A stretch of DNA of 64,000 nt from Caulobacter sp. GTDB lineage: Bacteria; Pseudomonadota; Alphaproteobacteria; Caulobacterales; Caulobacteraceae. The position numbers and the translations under genes are program-made. The stretch spans positions 62,001 through 126,000 of the forward strand of contig JAUXTQ010000017.1 of assembly GCA_030678995.1 (NCBI GenBank). Direction: 5' to 3'. This document shows, one piece after another, positions 1 through 8,504 of this stretch (position 1 is the stretch's first letter; the number at the start of each line of letters is the position of its first letter). The notes beneath the pieces were generated by a model that saw only the letters and a program-made list of their open reading frames with translations, was not told the origin of the DNA and made no database searches.

Positions 1-76
1 CCGACGACATGATGTGGGCAAGGCTCATGCGTTCTTTGCCCGGTTAGCGGCAAAGCCTGACGCGCCTGGCGGCGTT

Positions 77-86
77 TTTTGCCGGG
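77..86 (-). promoter_or_regulatory. candidate ftr-like FlbD site (distal copy)
   Basis: TTTTGCCGGG is the reverse complement of the CCCGGCAAAA word found again at 237. Caulobacter ftr enhancer elements bound by FlbD contain a CCGGCAAAA-like core, so an inverted second copy upstream of a sigma-54 promoter is suggestive. No gene is evident in 1-419; the long ORFs listed there are compositional shadows. Binding is inferred. Confidence 0.3.
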
Positions 87-236
87 CGAACGCGACCGCG
101 CTCGCGAGGGTCAAGTCTAACCTGTTGAAATCCATGACGTTTCGTTCCGACCGGAAAACGGTTCGGAATTCAACAGCGCAAGAGCCGCGCCACGACCCGG
201 CGGGCGGCAGTTTCCGGCCCTCGCGACCAATAGCGG

Positions 237-249
237 CCCGGCAAAACCG
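237..249 (+). promoter_or_regulatory. candidate ftr-like FlbD enhancer (proximal copy)
   Basis: CCCGGCAAAACCG lies about 85 bases upstream of the sigma-54 promoter at 331-346, a normal spacing for an activator of sigma-54 holoenzyme. It resembles the ftr core of Caulobacter flagellar promoters. The matching activator FlbD is encoded at 8505-9875 in this window. The match is by eye only. Confidence 0.35.
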
Positions 250-330
250 ACCCGGCGGGGCGTCGGAGGCTGGGTCACGACCGCCCGGAAACCCCTTGTG
301 GAACAACGGGTTGGGGCCGCGATGCGGAAC

Positions 331-346
331 TGGCCCGGCGGTTGCT
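331..346 (+). promoter_or_regulatory. sigma-54 promoter of the fliK-flgD-flgE operon
   Basis: TGGCCCGGCGGTTGCT fits the -24/-12 consensus TGGCACG-N4-TTGCW with one substitution, and the GG and GC dinucleotides are exactly spaced. It sits about 75 bases upstream of the fliK start. Late (class III) hook genes in Caulobacter are transcribed by sigma-54 RNA polymerase with FlbD, which fits the genes downstream. Confidence 0.72.
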
Positions 347-419
347 TTGGATGGATCGAATAATCCGGGCGCAGCAGGCGCCGACCGTTTTACCCTTCCC
401 CCAGGCGACCTCGCCCTAA

Positions 420-1934
420 ATGACCGCGCTCGCGTCCAGTCTGCTCGCCGCCCTGCCGGGTGGTTTCGCGCCCTTCGCCGGGGTCGGCGCCGCCGTGTCG
501 ACCGGCGTGGACGGCGCGTTCGAGGGTCTGCTGGCCGGTCTGCTGACGGCGGAAACCGATGCCCGGCCGCGCCCGCCCGGCCTGCCGGACGAGGCCCAGG
601 CCGACGCCGGTCAGACTGCGCCCGACGCACTCCTCCTGTCAGACAGCGCATTCACGGTGTTCGCGGCCGCGCCGGCGCCACTGCCCCTGCTGACCCCGGT
701 CGCGCCGGAGGCCGCCGAGGCCGGCGCCACTGTCACGCCCGAGTCGGTGGACGCCGCCTCGAATGCTGTTGCAGCCCTGGCCGCACAGGGCTGGACCCGG
801 CCGCACCTGCCGGTGGCCGCCGCCGTTACAGCCATCGCGCCTGCCGATATGCCGATTCCGGCGCCGGCCGTCGCCGATCGGGCGCAGGTCGACACAACTG
901 GTCTGCCCGCCGCGACCTCGCCGGCTGTTCCGGACACAGCGATGCCGGCGCGGCCGGATCGGCCTGTCCGCTCCGGGCTGCTTTGGCAGACGGATTGGCA
1001 GCCTGCCGCCGCCCGGCCAGCCGATGACCAGCCGGTATCCGTTCGACCCGCCGCCGCCCAGCTGGCCGCGCCGGCGATCCCGTCGCAACCCGCGTCTGCG
1101 ACCCCGGCGCAGCCGGCCGTTCCAGTCGTCCCGCCGACCCGGACCGAAGCCGCCGTCATCGACGTCGTTCCCCTGGCCGCGCCGGTGAAGGCCATCGCGC
1201 CGGACGGCGAGAGCCGCCGCCCCGCCATAGCCTCGCGCGGCGAGCGCCCGGCGCACGCCGCCGCCCGCTTCGGCCCGACCCCCACGGCCGCGTCCGATCG
1301 GCTGGCCCCGGTCGAGGCCGCCGCCGAGGAGCTTGCCGCCCTCGACGGCGACGAGTCCCAGGCCGTCGATCTGGGCGCCGCGCCCGTTGACCTGATCGAG
1401 GCGCCCGAGGCCCGTCCGCCCGCCCTGTCGGCGGAAGCCCGCGCCGCGGCCGTCGGCACGGCCGGCGCCGTGGCCCCCGAGACGCTTGTGCGCGGGTCGC
1501 CGGAGACCGTCGCCAAACTCGCCGCCGACATCGTCCGCAAGCTGGACGGCCAGACCACCCGCTTCGACCTGGAGCTGGACCCGCACGGGCTGGGAAAGGT
1601 CGACGTGGCCATCGAGATCGACCGGGCCGGCAAAATGACCGCCGCCCTGACGTTTGACTCAGCCCAGTCCGCCGCCGACCTGCGCGGCCGCTCGGGTGAG
1701 CTGCGGCTGGCCCTTGAACAGGCCGGGTTCGACGTTTCCGAAAGCGGCCTGACCTTTGACCTCGCCGGACAGGGGCCCGGCTTCGGCGGCCGCGAGGCGG
1801 CCCAGCAGGAGCGCGGCTGGAACGGCCGCGCCTTCCAAAGCGCGCAATCGGGCGCCGAGGAGGCCGACGCCGCCCTCGCCGCCACAACCCAACTCCCGTC
1901 CCGGACCCGTTCCGGGGTCGACATCCGGATCTGA
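420..1934 (+). CDS. fliK: flagellar hook-length control protein FliK
   Basis: 504 residues. The first ~350 are low-complexity, Ala/Pro-rich and poorly conserved, as in other FliK molecular rulers. The C-terminal ~120 residues form the conserved Flg_hook domain, with the recognisable stretch FDLELDPHGLGKVDVAIEI and a downstream ELRLALEQAGF segment. FliK is secreted through the flagellar export gate and switches export from hook to filament subunits when the hook reaches its length. It is the first gene after the sigma-54 promoter, and flgD follows 8 bases after its stop. The Pro/Ala-rich part generates several false ORFs on both strands. Confidence 0.88.
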   Translation: MTALASSLLAALPGGFAPFAGVGAAVSTGVDGAFEGLLAGLLTAETDARPRPPGLPDEAQADAGQTAPDALLLSDSAFTVFAAAPAPLPLLTPVAPEAAEAGATVTPESVDAASNAVAALAAQGWTRPHLPVAAAVTAIAPADMPIPAPAVADRAQVDTTGLPAATSPAVPDTAMPARPDRPVRSGLLWQTDWQPAAARPADDQPVSVRPAAAQLAAPAIPSQPASATPAQPAVPVVPPTRTEAAVIDVVPLAAPVKAIAPDGESRRPAIASRGERPAHAAARFGPTPTAASDRLAPVEAAAEELAALDGDESQAVDLGAAPVDLIEAPEARPPALSAEARAAAVGTAGAVAPETLVRGSPETVAKLAADIVRKLDGQTTRFDLELDPHGLGKVDVAIEIDRAGKMTAALTFDSAQSAADLRGRSGELRLALEQAGFDVSESGLTFDLAGQGPGFGGREAAQQERGWNGRAFQSAQSGAEEADAALAATTQLPSRTRSGVDIRI

Positions 1935-1942
1935 GGCAGACC

Positions 1943-2620
1943 ATGGCAGACGCCGTCAGCAGTGCAGCCGCCGCAGCCGGAGCTTCGGTCAGCGACAAGT
2001 TGAATTCGTCCCGCGGCCGGCTGGCCGACAGCGAGGAAACCTTTCTGCGGCTGCTGACCACCCAGCTGAAGAACCAGGACCCCCTCTCGCCGCTCGATTC
2101 CAACGAGTTCACCGCGCAGATCGTGCAGATGACCGGCGTCGAGCAGCAGCTGATGACCAACGACCTGCTGGCCATGCTGGTGGGCATGAACGACGGCGGC
2201 CTGGCCGGCTCGGTCAACCTGATCGGCAAGACGGTGACCGCCGAGACCGACGACGCCGTGCTGACCGACGGCGCCGCCAACTGGACCTACGAGATCGACC
2301 GCAGCGCCACCAACGTGAAGCTGGAAGTGCTCAATTCCCAGGGCGTCTCGATCTGGAGCCGCGCCGACGCCAGCGTGGCCGGCGGCGAACACACCCTCGA
2401 CTGGGACGGCGTCACCACCACCGGGCAGCAGCTGCCCGACGGGGGAACCTACACCCTGAAGGTTACCGCCACCGGCTCAGGCGGCGAGACGATCAACGCT
2501 TCCACCCGCACCACCGGCGTCGCGACCGGGGTGCAGACCATCGACGGCCAGACCGTCGTCAGTATCGGCAAACTCAAGATCCCCGTCTCCTCGGTGATCG
2601 GCGTGGCGTCCACGCTGTGA
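1943..2620 (+). CDS. flgD: flagellar hook capping protein FlgD
   Basis: 225 residues. The N-terminal part carries the FlgD signature (FLRLLTTQLKNQDPLSPLDS followed by EFTAQIVQMTGVEQQL), and the rest is the FlgD tudor/Ig-like region with a typical GTYTLKV strand. FlgD forms the cap on which FlgE subunits polymerise and is discarded when the hook is finished. A GAGGCAG ribosome site lies just before the ATG. It sits between fliK and flgE in one transcription unit. Confidence 0.95.
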   Translation: MADAVSSAAAAAGASVSDKLNSSRGRLADSEETFLRLLTTQLKNQDPLSPLDSNEFTAQIVQMTGVEQQLMTNDLLAMLVGMNDGGLAGSVNLIGKTVTAETDDAVLTDGAANWTYEIDRSATNVKLEVLNSQGVSIWSRADASVAGGEHTLDWDGVTTTGQQLPDGGTYTLKVTATGSGGETINASTRTTGVATGVQTIDGQTVVSIGKLKIPVSSVIGVASTL

Positions 2621-2652
2621 CCCAGACCCGCAAGAAGGAAGGCTAACCTCCC

Positions 2653-4059
2653 ATGAGCATCAACAGCGCCATGCTCGCCGGCGTCACCGGCCTGGTGTCG
2701 AACTCGCAAGCGCTCGCCGCGATCTCCGACAACATCGCGAACGTCAATACGGTCGGCTACAAGCGCAGCCAGGCCAACTTCCAGACCCTGGTCACCTCGC
2801 GGTCGGCCAACGCCGCCTATGCGGCCGGTGGCGTCACGGCACAGACCCGGCGGTTCGTCACCGCCCAGGGCCTGCCCACCCAGACGACCTCCAGCACCGA
2901 CCTGTCGATCTCCGGCCAGGGCTTCTTCGTGGTGACGGAAAAGTCGGAAGATCTGCAGCCGACCGACGCGCGTTCGTTTACCCGCGCCGGCTCGTTCGCC
3001 CTCGACAACCTGGGCTACCTGCGCAACGACGCCGGCCTCTATCTGCAGGGCTGGCTGGTCGATGATGAAGGCCTGATCACCACCGATCCTTCCGACATCA
3101 CCCGCCTGCGCTCGATCAACGTCTCCTCGGTCGGCGGCGCCGCCGAACCGACCACCCGCGCCACGGTCAACGCAAACCTGCTGTCCAGCCAGGAGCTGTC
3201 GGCTGACGTGGGTCTCTATGACGCAACGCTCAATTCCATGGCCATGTACGACCCCGACCTGGGCACCGGCGTGCGGCCCGACTTCTCGATCCAGGTGCCG
3301 GTGTCCGACTCCAAGGGCGGCAAGCGCACGGTCCAGGTCGACTTCCTCAAGAGCACCAATCCCAACGAGTGGTACGCCGAGGTCCGCGCGGTGCCGGCCG
3401 CCGACGTGGAAACCGGCGCGGGCCTGACCAATGGCCAGCTGGCCACGGGCCTTGTCGTGTTCACGCCGGACGGCCGCCTCGACTCCGCCGCCACGACCCT
3501 GTTCCCCGACCCCGACAATCCCGTGCTGACCTTTGGGGCATCCGCGGACGCCGCGCCGGGCGCGGGCGCGTTCAAATGGGATACGAGCCTTGGCGTGGCG
3601 TCGCAGGAGATCCGTCTCGAGCTCGGCGGCGCCGCCGGCGGCCTGACCCAGTTCGACAGCCAGTCGCTGGTGCAGTCGGTGGCCACCAACGGCACCGCCT
3701 TCGGCAACCTGACCAATATCGAGATCGACGAGCGCGGCTTCGTCACGGCCATCTTCGACAACGGCATCTCGCGGCAGATCGCCCAGGTCGCCCTGGCCAC
3801 CTTCCCGAACGCCGACGGCCTGATCCCGGTCAACGGCAACGCCTACAGGGTCGCCCAGGCCAGCGGCACCTACAACTTCAAGACCGCCGGCAGCGGCGGG
3901 GCGGGCTTTATCTCGCCCTCGACGCTCGAAGCCTCGACGGTGGACCTCTCGAGCGAGTTCACCGGCCTGATCACTACGCAACGGGCCTACTCGGCCTCGT
4001 CGAAAATCATCACCACGGCTGATCAGATGTTGGAAGAGCTTCTGAACATCAAGAGATAA
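2653..4059 (+). CDS. flgE: flagellar hook protein FlgE
   Basis: 468 residues. The N-terminus (MSINSAMLAGVTGLVSNSQA, then ISDNIANVNTVGYK) is the flagellar rod/hook motif, followed by the SGQGFFVV strand of the FlgE/FlgF/FlgG family. The C-terminus SSEFTGLITTQRAYSASSKI is the conserved helix that packs into the hook core. AAGGAAGG provides a good ribosome site. The protein is clearly shorter than the Caulobacter crescentus FlgE (about 590 residues as I recall), mainly in the variable outer domain. It ends the operon that begins with fliK. Confidence 0.95.
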   Translation: MSINSAMLAGVTGLVSNSQALAAISDNIANVNTVGYKRSQANFQTLVTSRSANAAYAAGGVTAQTRRFVTAQGLPTQTTSSTDLSISGQGFFVVTEKSEDLQPTDARSFTRAGSFALDNLGYLRNDAGLYLQGWLVDDEGLITTDPSDITRLRSINVSSVGGAAEPTTRATVNANLLSSQELSADVGLYDATLNSMAMYDPDLGTGVRPDFSIQVPVSDSKGGKRTVQVDFLKSTNPNEWYAEVRAVPAADVETGAGLTNGQLATGLVVFTPDGRLDSAATTLFPDPDNPVLTFGASADAAPGAGAFKWDTSLGVASQEIRLELGGAAGGLTQFDSQSLVQSVATNGTAFGNLTNIEIDERGFVTAIFDNGISRQIAQVALATFPNADGLIPVNGNAYRVAQASGTYNFKTAGSGGAGFISPSTLEASTVDLSSEFTGLITTQRAYSASSKIITTADQMLEELLNIKR

Positions 4060-4111
4060 CCTTGAAGTTTAGTTTGTTTTAATTTGGTTGTTCCAACATG
4101 AAACACTGTTG

Positions 4112-4159
4112 TTAACTTGGAGTGGATAGTGGTTACCTGTGTTTTTACTATCACGATTC
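4112..4159 (+). promoter_or_regulatory. AT-rich sciP promoter region with TTAAC half-site and GANTC site
   Basis: The 165-base gap between flgE and sciP is strikingly AT-rich for this DNA. It contains TTAAC (4112-4116), a CtrA half-site word, and GATTC (4155-4159), a CcrM GANTC methylation site. Caulobacter sciP is activated by CtrA, so a CtrA/CcrM-responsive promoter is plausible here. No full TTAA-N7-TTAA site is present, so this is a weak call. Confidence 0.3.
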
Positions 4160-4224
4160 ACGCGCTGTTATCGCCGGCGGCGTACAGTTCTCCTCAACAG
4201 TGATGGTGAGAGAGGCCTAGAGCC

Positions 4225-4506
4225 ATGCTTCAACAGCAGCGCGTGAACAGCAGGGGTGAGAAATACGTGATCGGTCCGACCGGTGCGCCCTTGACGCTGT
4301 CCGATCTGCCGCCGGCCAACACCGAGCGCTGGGTCATCCGGCGCAAGGCGGAGGTCGTGGCGGCGGTCCGGGGAGGGCTCCTCACCCTTGATGATGCCTG
4401 TGACCGTTACAGGCTCACCAACGAGGAATTCCTGACCTGGCAGAAGTCGATCGACCGGCACGGGCTTGCGGGTCTCCGGACGACCCGTCTGCAGCAGTAT
4501 CGCTGA
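4225..4506 (+). CDS. sciP: CtrA inhibitory protein SciP (DUF1153)
   Basis: 93 residues, nearly all in the DUF1153 helix-turn-helix domain, with hallmark stretches ERWVIRRKAEVVAAVRGG and IDRHGLAGLRTTRLQQYR. SciP binds CtrA (and DNA) and prevents CtrA from recruiting RNA polymerase, turning off class II genes in G1. GAGAGAGG is the ribosome site. The position between flgE and fliF is the same as in Caulobacter crescentus, which supports both the identification and the lineage. A strong terminator follows, so it is probably monocistronic. Confidence 0.93.
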   Translation: MLQQQRVNSRGEKYVIGPTGAPLTLSDLPPANTERWVIRRKAEVVAAVRGGLLTLDDACDRYRLTNEEFLTWQKSIDRHGLAGLRTTRLQQYR

Positions 4507-4541
4507 GCCGCTCCGCCCCCCTCCCAACCAGGCTCGCGTAG

Positions 4542-4577
4542 ACGGCCGCGCCCCCACCGGCGCGGCCGTCGTCTTTT
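4542..4577 (+). terminator. rho-independent terminator after sciP
   Basis: ACGGCCGCGC and GCGCGGCCGT form a perfect 10-bp stem around an 8-base CCCCCACC-type loop, followed by the T-rich tail CGTCTTTT. It isolates sciP from the fliF operon. Confidence 0.85.
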
Positions 4578-4596
4578 GTGGCCGAACGTCCGGGGT

Positions 4597-4613
4597 TTAA
4601 GGCCCCGTTTACC
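4597..4613 (+). promoter_or_regulatory. candidate CtrA box upstream of fliF
   Basis: TTAA-GGCCCCG-TTTACC nearly matches the CtrA consensus TTAA-N7-TTAAC, with one altered base in the second half. It lies about 75-90 bases before the FliF start. The Caulobacter fliF operon is a CtrA-dependent class II operon later repressed by FlbD, so a CtrA site is expected here. Not tested. Confidence 0.5.
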
Positions 4614-4687
4614 ACGCACCCGGTAATTCCTGCCTAGCGGCCCGATTGTGTCGGCGCCGTTTGTCCGTAGCGTGGGGGCAGGCCCGG

Positions 4688-6358
4688 GTGGAACAGTTCA
4701 TGAGCGCCTTGCGAGGGTTCGGCCTTGGCCGTCTCGCGGCGCTGGCCGGAATCGGGGTGGGCCTTGCCGCCGCCCTGGTGGCGTTGACCCTCAGCATCGG
4801 CTCGCAGCCCAAGGCGCTGCTCTATTCCAACCTTGATCTCAAGGAAGCCTCCGCCGTGGTCCAGGCCCTGGAACAGGCGGGGATCAAGTACGAGGCCAAG
4901 GGCGACGGCTCGACCATCATGGTGCCCCGCGACCAGGTGGCCGAGACCCGGCTGATGATCGCCAGCAAGGGCCTGGTGAGCTCCGGCTCGGTCGGCTACG
5001 AGATCTTCGACCAGGGCGCGACCCTGGGCCAGACCGATTTCGTCCAGCAGCTCAACCGCCAGCGCGCCCTCGAGGGCGAGCTGGCCCGCACAATTCGCGG
5101 CCTCGACGGCGTGACTTCGGTCCGCGTGCACCTGAACCTGCCGCGCCGCCAGCTGTTCGAGGAGGCGGCCGAGGCGCCGTCGGCCTCGGTGACCATCGGC
5201 ATCGGCGGCCGCAAGCCCAGCGACGAGCAGGTCCAGGCGGTGCAGAACCTGGTCGCCGGCGCGGTGCCGGGCCTGAAGGCCGAACAGGTTGCGGTCATCG
5301 ACCAGCACGGCAAGACCCTGTCCGCCGCCGGCGGCAGTTCGATGGCCGGCAAGATGGCCGACGACCGCAGGAGCGAGGTCGAACGCAGGCTGGCCGCGCG
5401 TATCAAGGAAATGGTCGAGGGCGTGGTCGGCCCCGGCCGCGCGCGGGTCGAGGTCACCGCCGACATCGACATGGCCCGGATCACCGAGCAGCGCGAGACC
5501 TTCGACCCCGACGGCCAGGTGGTCCGCTCCGAGCAGACCGGCGAGGAAACGGCGCGCGAGAACGAGCCGGGCTCCGCCGACGCCGTTTCGGCCACAGCCA
5601 ATATCCCGGGCGGCGGCGCCGGCGCGGCGGACGGCCTGACTTCGTCCAACAGCGGCCGACAGGAATCGACCACCAACTACGAGATCAGCAAGACGGTCAC
5701 CACCGAGGTTCGCGAGCCCGGCACGGTGAAGAAGATGTCGGTGGCCGTGGCCGTCGACGGGATCACCGCCGTCGGCAAGGACGGCAAGCCCGGCGCCTAT
5801 TCGGCCCGGTCCGCCGCCGAGATGGCGCGGCTGGAGGAGCTGGTGAAGGCCGCCGTCGGCTTCGACGCCGAGCGCGGCGACACCGTCCGGGTGACCAACG
5901 TCCGTTTCGCCCGCGAAGCGCTCGACGAGGCCGGAGTCACGGCCAAGACCGGGCTGCTGAGCGGTTTCGACAAGAACGACATCATGCGGGCGATCGAGCT
6001 GGGCGTGCTGGCCATCCTGGGCATCCTGATGATGCTGTTCGGCGTGCGGCCGCTGCTCAGGGGGCTGACCGGCGGCGGTTCGGGCGGCGGCATGCTGCCG
6101 GCCCTGTCCGGCGCGGCCGGCGGGGTGACCACCCGGTTGGTGGCTACCCCCGACGGCGGGACCATGCAGATCGCGGTGGATCCACACACCGGCGAGCCCC
6201 TCGCCCTGCCCGGACCCGACATGGACCAGCGCATCGACATCGCCCGCATCGAGGGCCAGGTCCGCGCCTCTTCGGTCAAACGGGTCTCGGACTTCGTCGA
6301 TAAACACCCTGACGAGTCCGTCTCCATCCTCCGTTCCTGGCTGCACGAAACGGCATGA
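4688..6358 (+). CDS. fliF: flagellar MS-ring protein FliF
   Basis: About 556 residues from GTG at 4688 ([12 protein letters not shown]); the ORF track start at 4646 adds an unlikely basic leader, and ATG at 4700 is also possible. A first membrane segment lies at residues ~16-36, followed by the YscJ/FliF ring-building motif around [18 protein letters not shown] Gly/Glu-rich linker follows, then a second membrane segment ([19 protein letters not shown]), and a cytoplasmic C-terminal tail ([20 protein letters not shown]) that binds FliG. FliF forms the inner-membrane ring that seeds basal-body assembly. First gene of the fliF-fliG-fliH-fliN-flbD operon. Confidence 0.94.
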   Translation: MEQFMSALRGFGLGRLAALAGIGVGLAAALVALTLSIGSQPKALLYSNLDLKEASAVVQALEQAGIKYEAKGDGSTIMVPRDQVAETRLMIASKGLVSSGSVGYEIFDQGATLGQTDFVQQLNRQRALEGELARTIRGLDGVTSVRVHLNLPRRQLFEEAAEAPSASVTIGIGGRKPSDEQVQAVQNLVAGAVPGLKAEQVAVIDQHGKTLSAAGGSSMAGKMADDRRSEVERRLAARIKEMVEGVVGPGRARVEVTADIDMARITEQRETFDPDGQVVRSEQTGEETARENEPGSADAVSATANIPGGGAGAADGLTSSNSGRQESTTNYEISKTVTTEVREPGTVKKMSVAVAVDGITAVGKDGKPGAYSARSAAEMARLEELVKAAVGFDAERGDTVRVTNVRFAREALDEAGVTAKTGLLSGFDKNDIMRAIELGVLAILGILMMLFGVRPLLRGLTGGGSGGGMLPALSGAAGGVTTRLVATPDGGTMQIAVDPHTGEPLALPGPDMDQRIDIARIEGQVRASSVKRVSDFVDKHPDESVSILRSWLHETA

Positions 6359-6446
6359 CCCGCCTTCGCCAAGGTTCCGGAGGGCAGGACCTCCATCCCG
6401 ACGGGTCAGGGGCCGGCGCGACCGCGCCTAGCCGCGCGAGGCGATC

Positions 6447-7481
6447 ATGGCGATAGGCGCGCGTGGGAAAAAGGCGGTCGTAGACACCACAAAGCTGGGC
6501 GGGCCCGAGAAGGCGGCCATCGTCCTGCTGGCGCTCGGCGAGGAGCACACCGCAATCTGGGAAGCCCTGGACGAGGAGGAGATCAAGGAGGTCTCCCAAG
6601 CCATGGCGACGCTCGGCAACGTCTCGTCTTCGGTGGTCGAGGAGCTGCTGGTCGAGTTCGTCTCCGGCATGTCCTCCAGCGGGGCGATCATGGGCAGCTT
6701 CGAGCAGACCCAGCGCCTGCTCGGGGCCTTCATGCCGTCCGAGAAGGTCGACTCCCTGATGGAGGAGATCCGCGGCCCCGCCGGCCGGACCATGTGGGAC
6801 AAGCTGGGCAACGTGAACGAGGCGGTGCTCGCCAACTACCTGAAGAATGAATACCCCCAGACCGTCGCGGTGGTGCTGTCCAAGATCAAGGCCGAACACG
6901 CCGCCCGGGTGCTGGCCTCGCTGCCCGAGGACTTCGCTCTGGAATGCGTCCAGCGGATGCTGCGCATGGAGCCGGTGCAGCGCGAGATCCTCGACAAGAT
7001 CGAGCAGACCCTGCGGACCGAGTTCATGTCCAACCTGGCGCGCACCTCCAAGCGCGACAGCCACGAGATGATGGCGGACATCTTCAACAACTTCGATCGT
7101 CAGACCGAAGCCCGCTTCATCGCCGCCCTGGAAGAGCGCAACCGCGAGAGCGCCGAGCGCATCCGGGCGCTGATGTTCGTCTTCGAGGACCTCAACAAGC
7201 TCGATCCGGGCGGGGTGCAGACCCTGCTGCGGGCGGTCGAGAAGGACCAGCTGGGTCTTGCGCTAAAGGGCGCCTCGGACGCCCTGCGCGAGATGTTCTT
7301 CTCCAACATGTCCGAGCGCGCCTCCAAGATCATGCGCGAGGACATGGAAAGCATGGGTCCGGTGCGTCTGCGCGACGTCGACCAGGCCCAGATGGCCATG
7401 GTGCAGGCCGCCAAGGACCTTGCCGCCAAGGGCGAGATCATGCTCGCCGGCGCCGGCGGCGATGACGAGCTGATCTACTGA
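6447..7481 (+). CDS. fliG: flagellar motor switch protein FliG
   Basis: 344 residues. The N-terminal FliF-binding domain ([23 protein letters not shown]), the middle domain with the EHPQ-equivalent motif ([14 protein letters not shown]) and the C-terminal torque-generating helix are all present. The C-terminal helix carries charged residues in [20 protein letters not shown]. FliG transmits stator force to the rotor and sets rotation direction. Its stop TGA overlaps the fliH ATG, indicating translational coupling. Confidence 0.96.
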   Translation: MAIGARGKKAVVDTTKLGGPEKAAIVLLALGEEHTAIWEALDEEEIKEVSQAMATLGNVSSSVVEELLVEFVSGMSSSGAIMGSFEQTQRLLGAFMPSEKVDSLMEEIRGPAGRTMWDKLGNVNEAVLANYLKNEYPQTVAVVLSKIKAEHAARVLASLPEDFALECVQRMLRMEPVQREILDKIEQTLRTEFMSNLARTSKRDSHEMMADIFNNFDRQTEARFIAALEERNRESAERIRALMFVFEDLNKLDPGGVQTLLRAVEKDQLGLALKGASDALREMFFSNMSERASKIMREDMESMGPVRLRDVDQAQMAMVQAAKDLAAKGEIMLAGAGGDDELIY

Positions 7482-8140
7482 TGGCCGGCCCCGCCCACAC
7501 CCCCTTCGGTTTCGACACGGTGTTCGATGACGCCGGCTCGGTGGCGTTCCAGCCGCCGCCGCGCAAGCGCGCCTGGACGCCCGACGAGGTCGAACAGATC
7601 CGCGCCGCCGCCTTCGCCGAGGGCGAGCGCTCGGCCGTGGCGCAGGCCGAGGCGCAGGCCGCCGACGCGTTGGCTGACATCGCTTCGGCGGCCCGGGCCG
7701 CCATGTCTGCCCTCGCCGGCGTGGCGCATGAGCACCGCGTCGGCTCTGCGGGCCTGGCCCTGGCCGCCGCCCGCAGCATCGCCGACGCCGCCCTGGCGCG
7801 GTTCCCGGACGCTCCGGTGGCCGCCGCCCTGGAATCCCTGGCCCGCGAGGTCGAGGCCCAGCCCCGACTGACCGTCCGCGTGGCCGCCGGCCTGGAGGGC
7901 CGTGTCCAGGCCTCGCTCGACCAGACCGCCGAGGCCATCGGCTTCACAGGGCAGATCATCGCCCGCGCCGACGCCCAGCTGCCGCCCGCCGCCTTCGTCC
8001 TCGACTGGGGTGACGGCAAGGCGGCCTTCGATCCCCAGGCCGCCGCCGAACGCGTGGCGGCCGCCCTCGACGCGGCCCTCGCCGCAGAGGGCCTGCACGC
8101 CGAACCCCTGATTCCCGCCAGCGAGGCCGACCATGGCTGA
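7481..8140 (+). CDS. fliH: flagellar assembly protein FliH (FlbE)
   Basis: 219 residues, Ala-rich and predicted largely helical. The order between fliG and fliN matches the Caulobacter gene called fliH or flbE. The N-terminal region [18 protein letters not shown] and the long helical middle are typical of FliH-type regulators of the FliI ATPase. Sequence conservation of this family is low, so the call depends partly on position. It overlaps fliG by one base and fliN by eight. Confidence 0.8.
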   Translation: MAGPAHTPFGFDTVFDDAGSVAFQPPPRKRAWTPDEVEQIRAAAFAEGERSAVAQAEAQAADALADIASAARAAMSALAGVAHEHRVGSAGLALAAARSIADAALARFPDAPVAAALESLAREVEAQPRLTVRVAAGLEGRVQASLDQTAEAIGFTGQIIARADAQLPPAAFVLDWGDGKAAFDPQAAAERVAAALDAALAAEGLHAEPLIPASEADHG

Positions 8141-8474
8141 TGAAAACAATCTCACGCTCGATGAATTCGGGGCCGACGAACAGCTCGCCTCGGAGATGCA
8201 GGTCGATCACGAGGGGAAGTCCGCCTCCGACCTGGCGCCTGTCTTCGACGTGCCGGTGAACATCTCGGCGGTGCTGGGCCGGGCCAACCTGTCTGTCGCC
8301 CAGCTGCTGCAGCTGGGCCAGGGCAGCGTCCTGGAGCTCGACCGCAAGGTCGGCGAGGCCATCGACATCTACGTGAACAACCGTCTGGTCGCCCGCGGCG
8401 AGGTCGTCGTCGTCGATGACCGCCTGGGCGTGACCATGACCGAAATCATCAAGGACGGCGACTCGGCCGCCTGA
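8133..8474 (+). CDS. fliN: flagellar motor switch protein FliN
   Basis: 113 residues. The C-terminal ~75 are a complete SpoA (FliMN_C) domain, with motifs [40 protein letters not shown] and [19 protein letters not shown]. FliN forms the lower C ring and helps dock the export ATPase. Its start lies inside the end of fliH. flbD follows after 30 bases with its own strong ribosome site. Confidence 0.95.
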   Translation: MADENNLTLDEFGADEQLASEMQVDHEGKSASDLAPVFDVPVNISAVLGRANLSVAQLLQLGQGSVLELDRKVGEAIDIYVNNRLVARGEVVVVDDRLGVTMTEIIKDGDSAA

Positions 8475-8504
8475 ACGGCGGGCTTGGCGTAAAGGAGAAT
8501 ACCT

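Noticed and set aside
14-1027. 337-residue ORF covering the upstream region and the start of fliK
   Set aside because: Its second half overlaps fliK in another frame, and the sequence is Arg/Gly-rich with no family pattern; the promoter elements lie inside it.
2449-3981. 510-residue minus-strand ORF over flgE
   Set aside because: Fully antisense to flgE and flgD, with biased composition and no motif.
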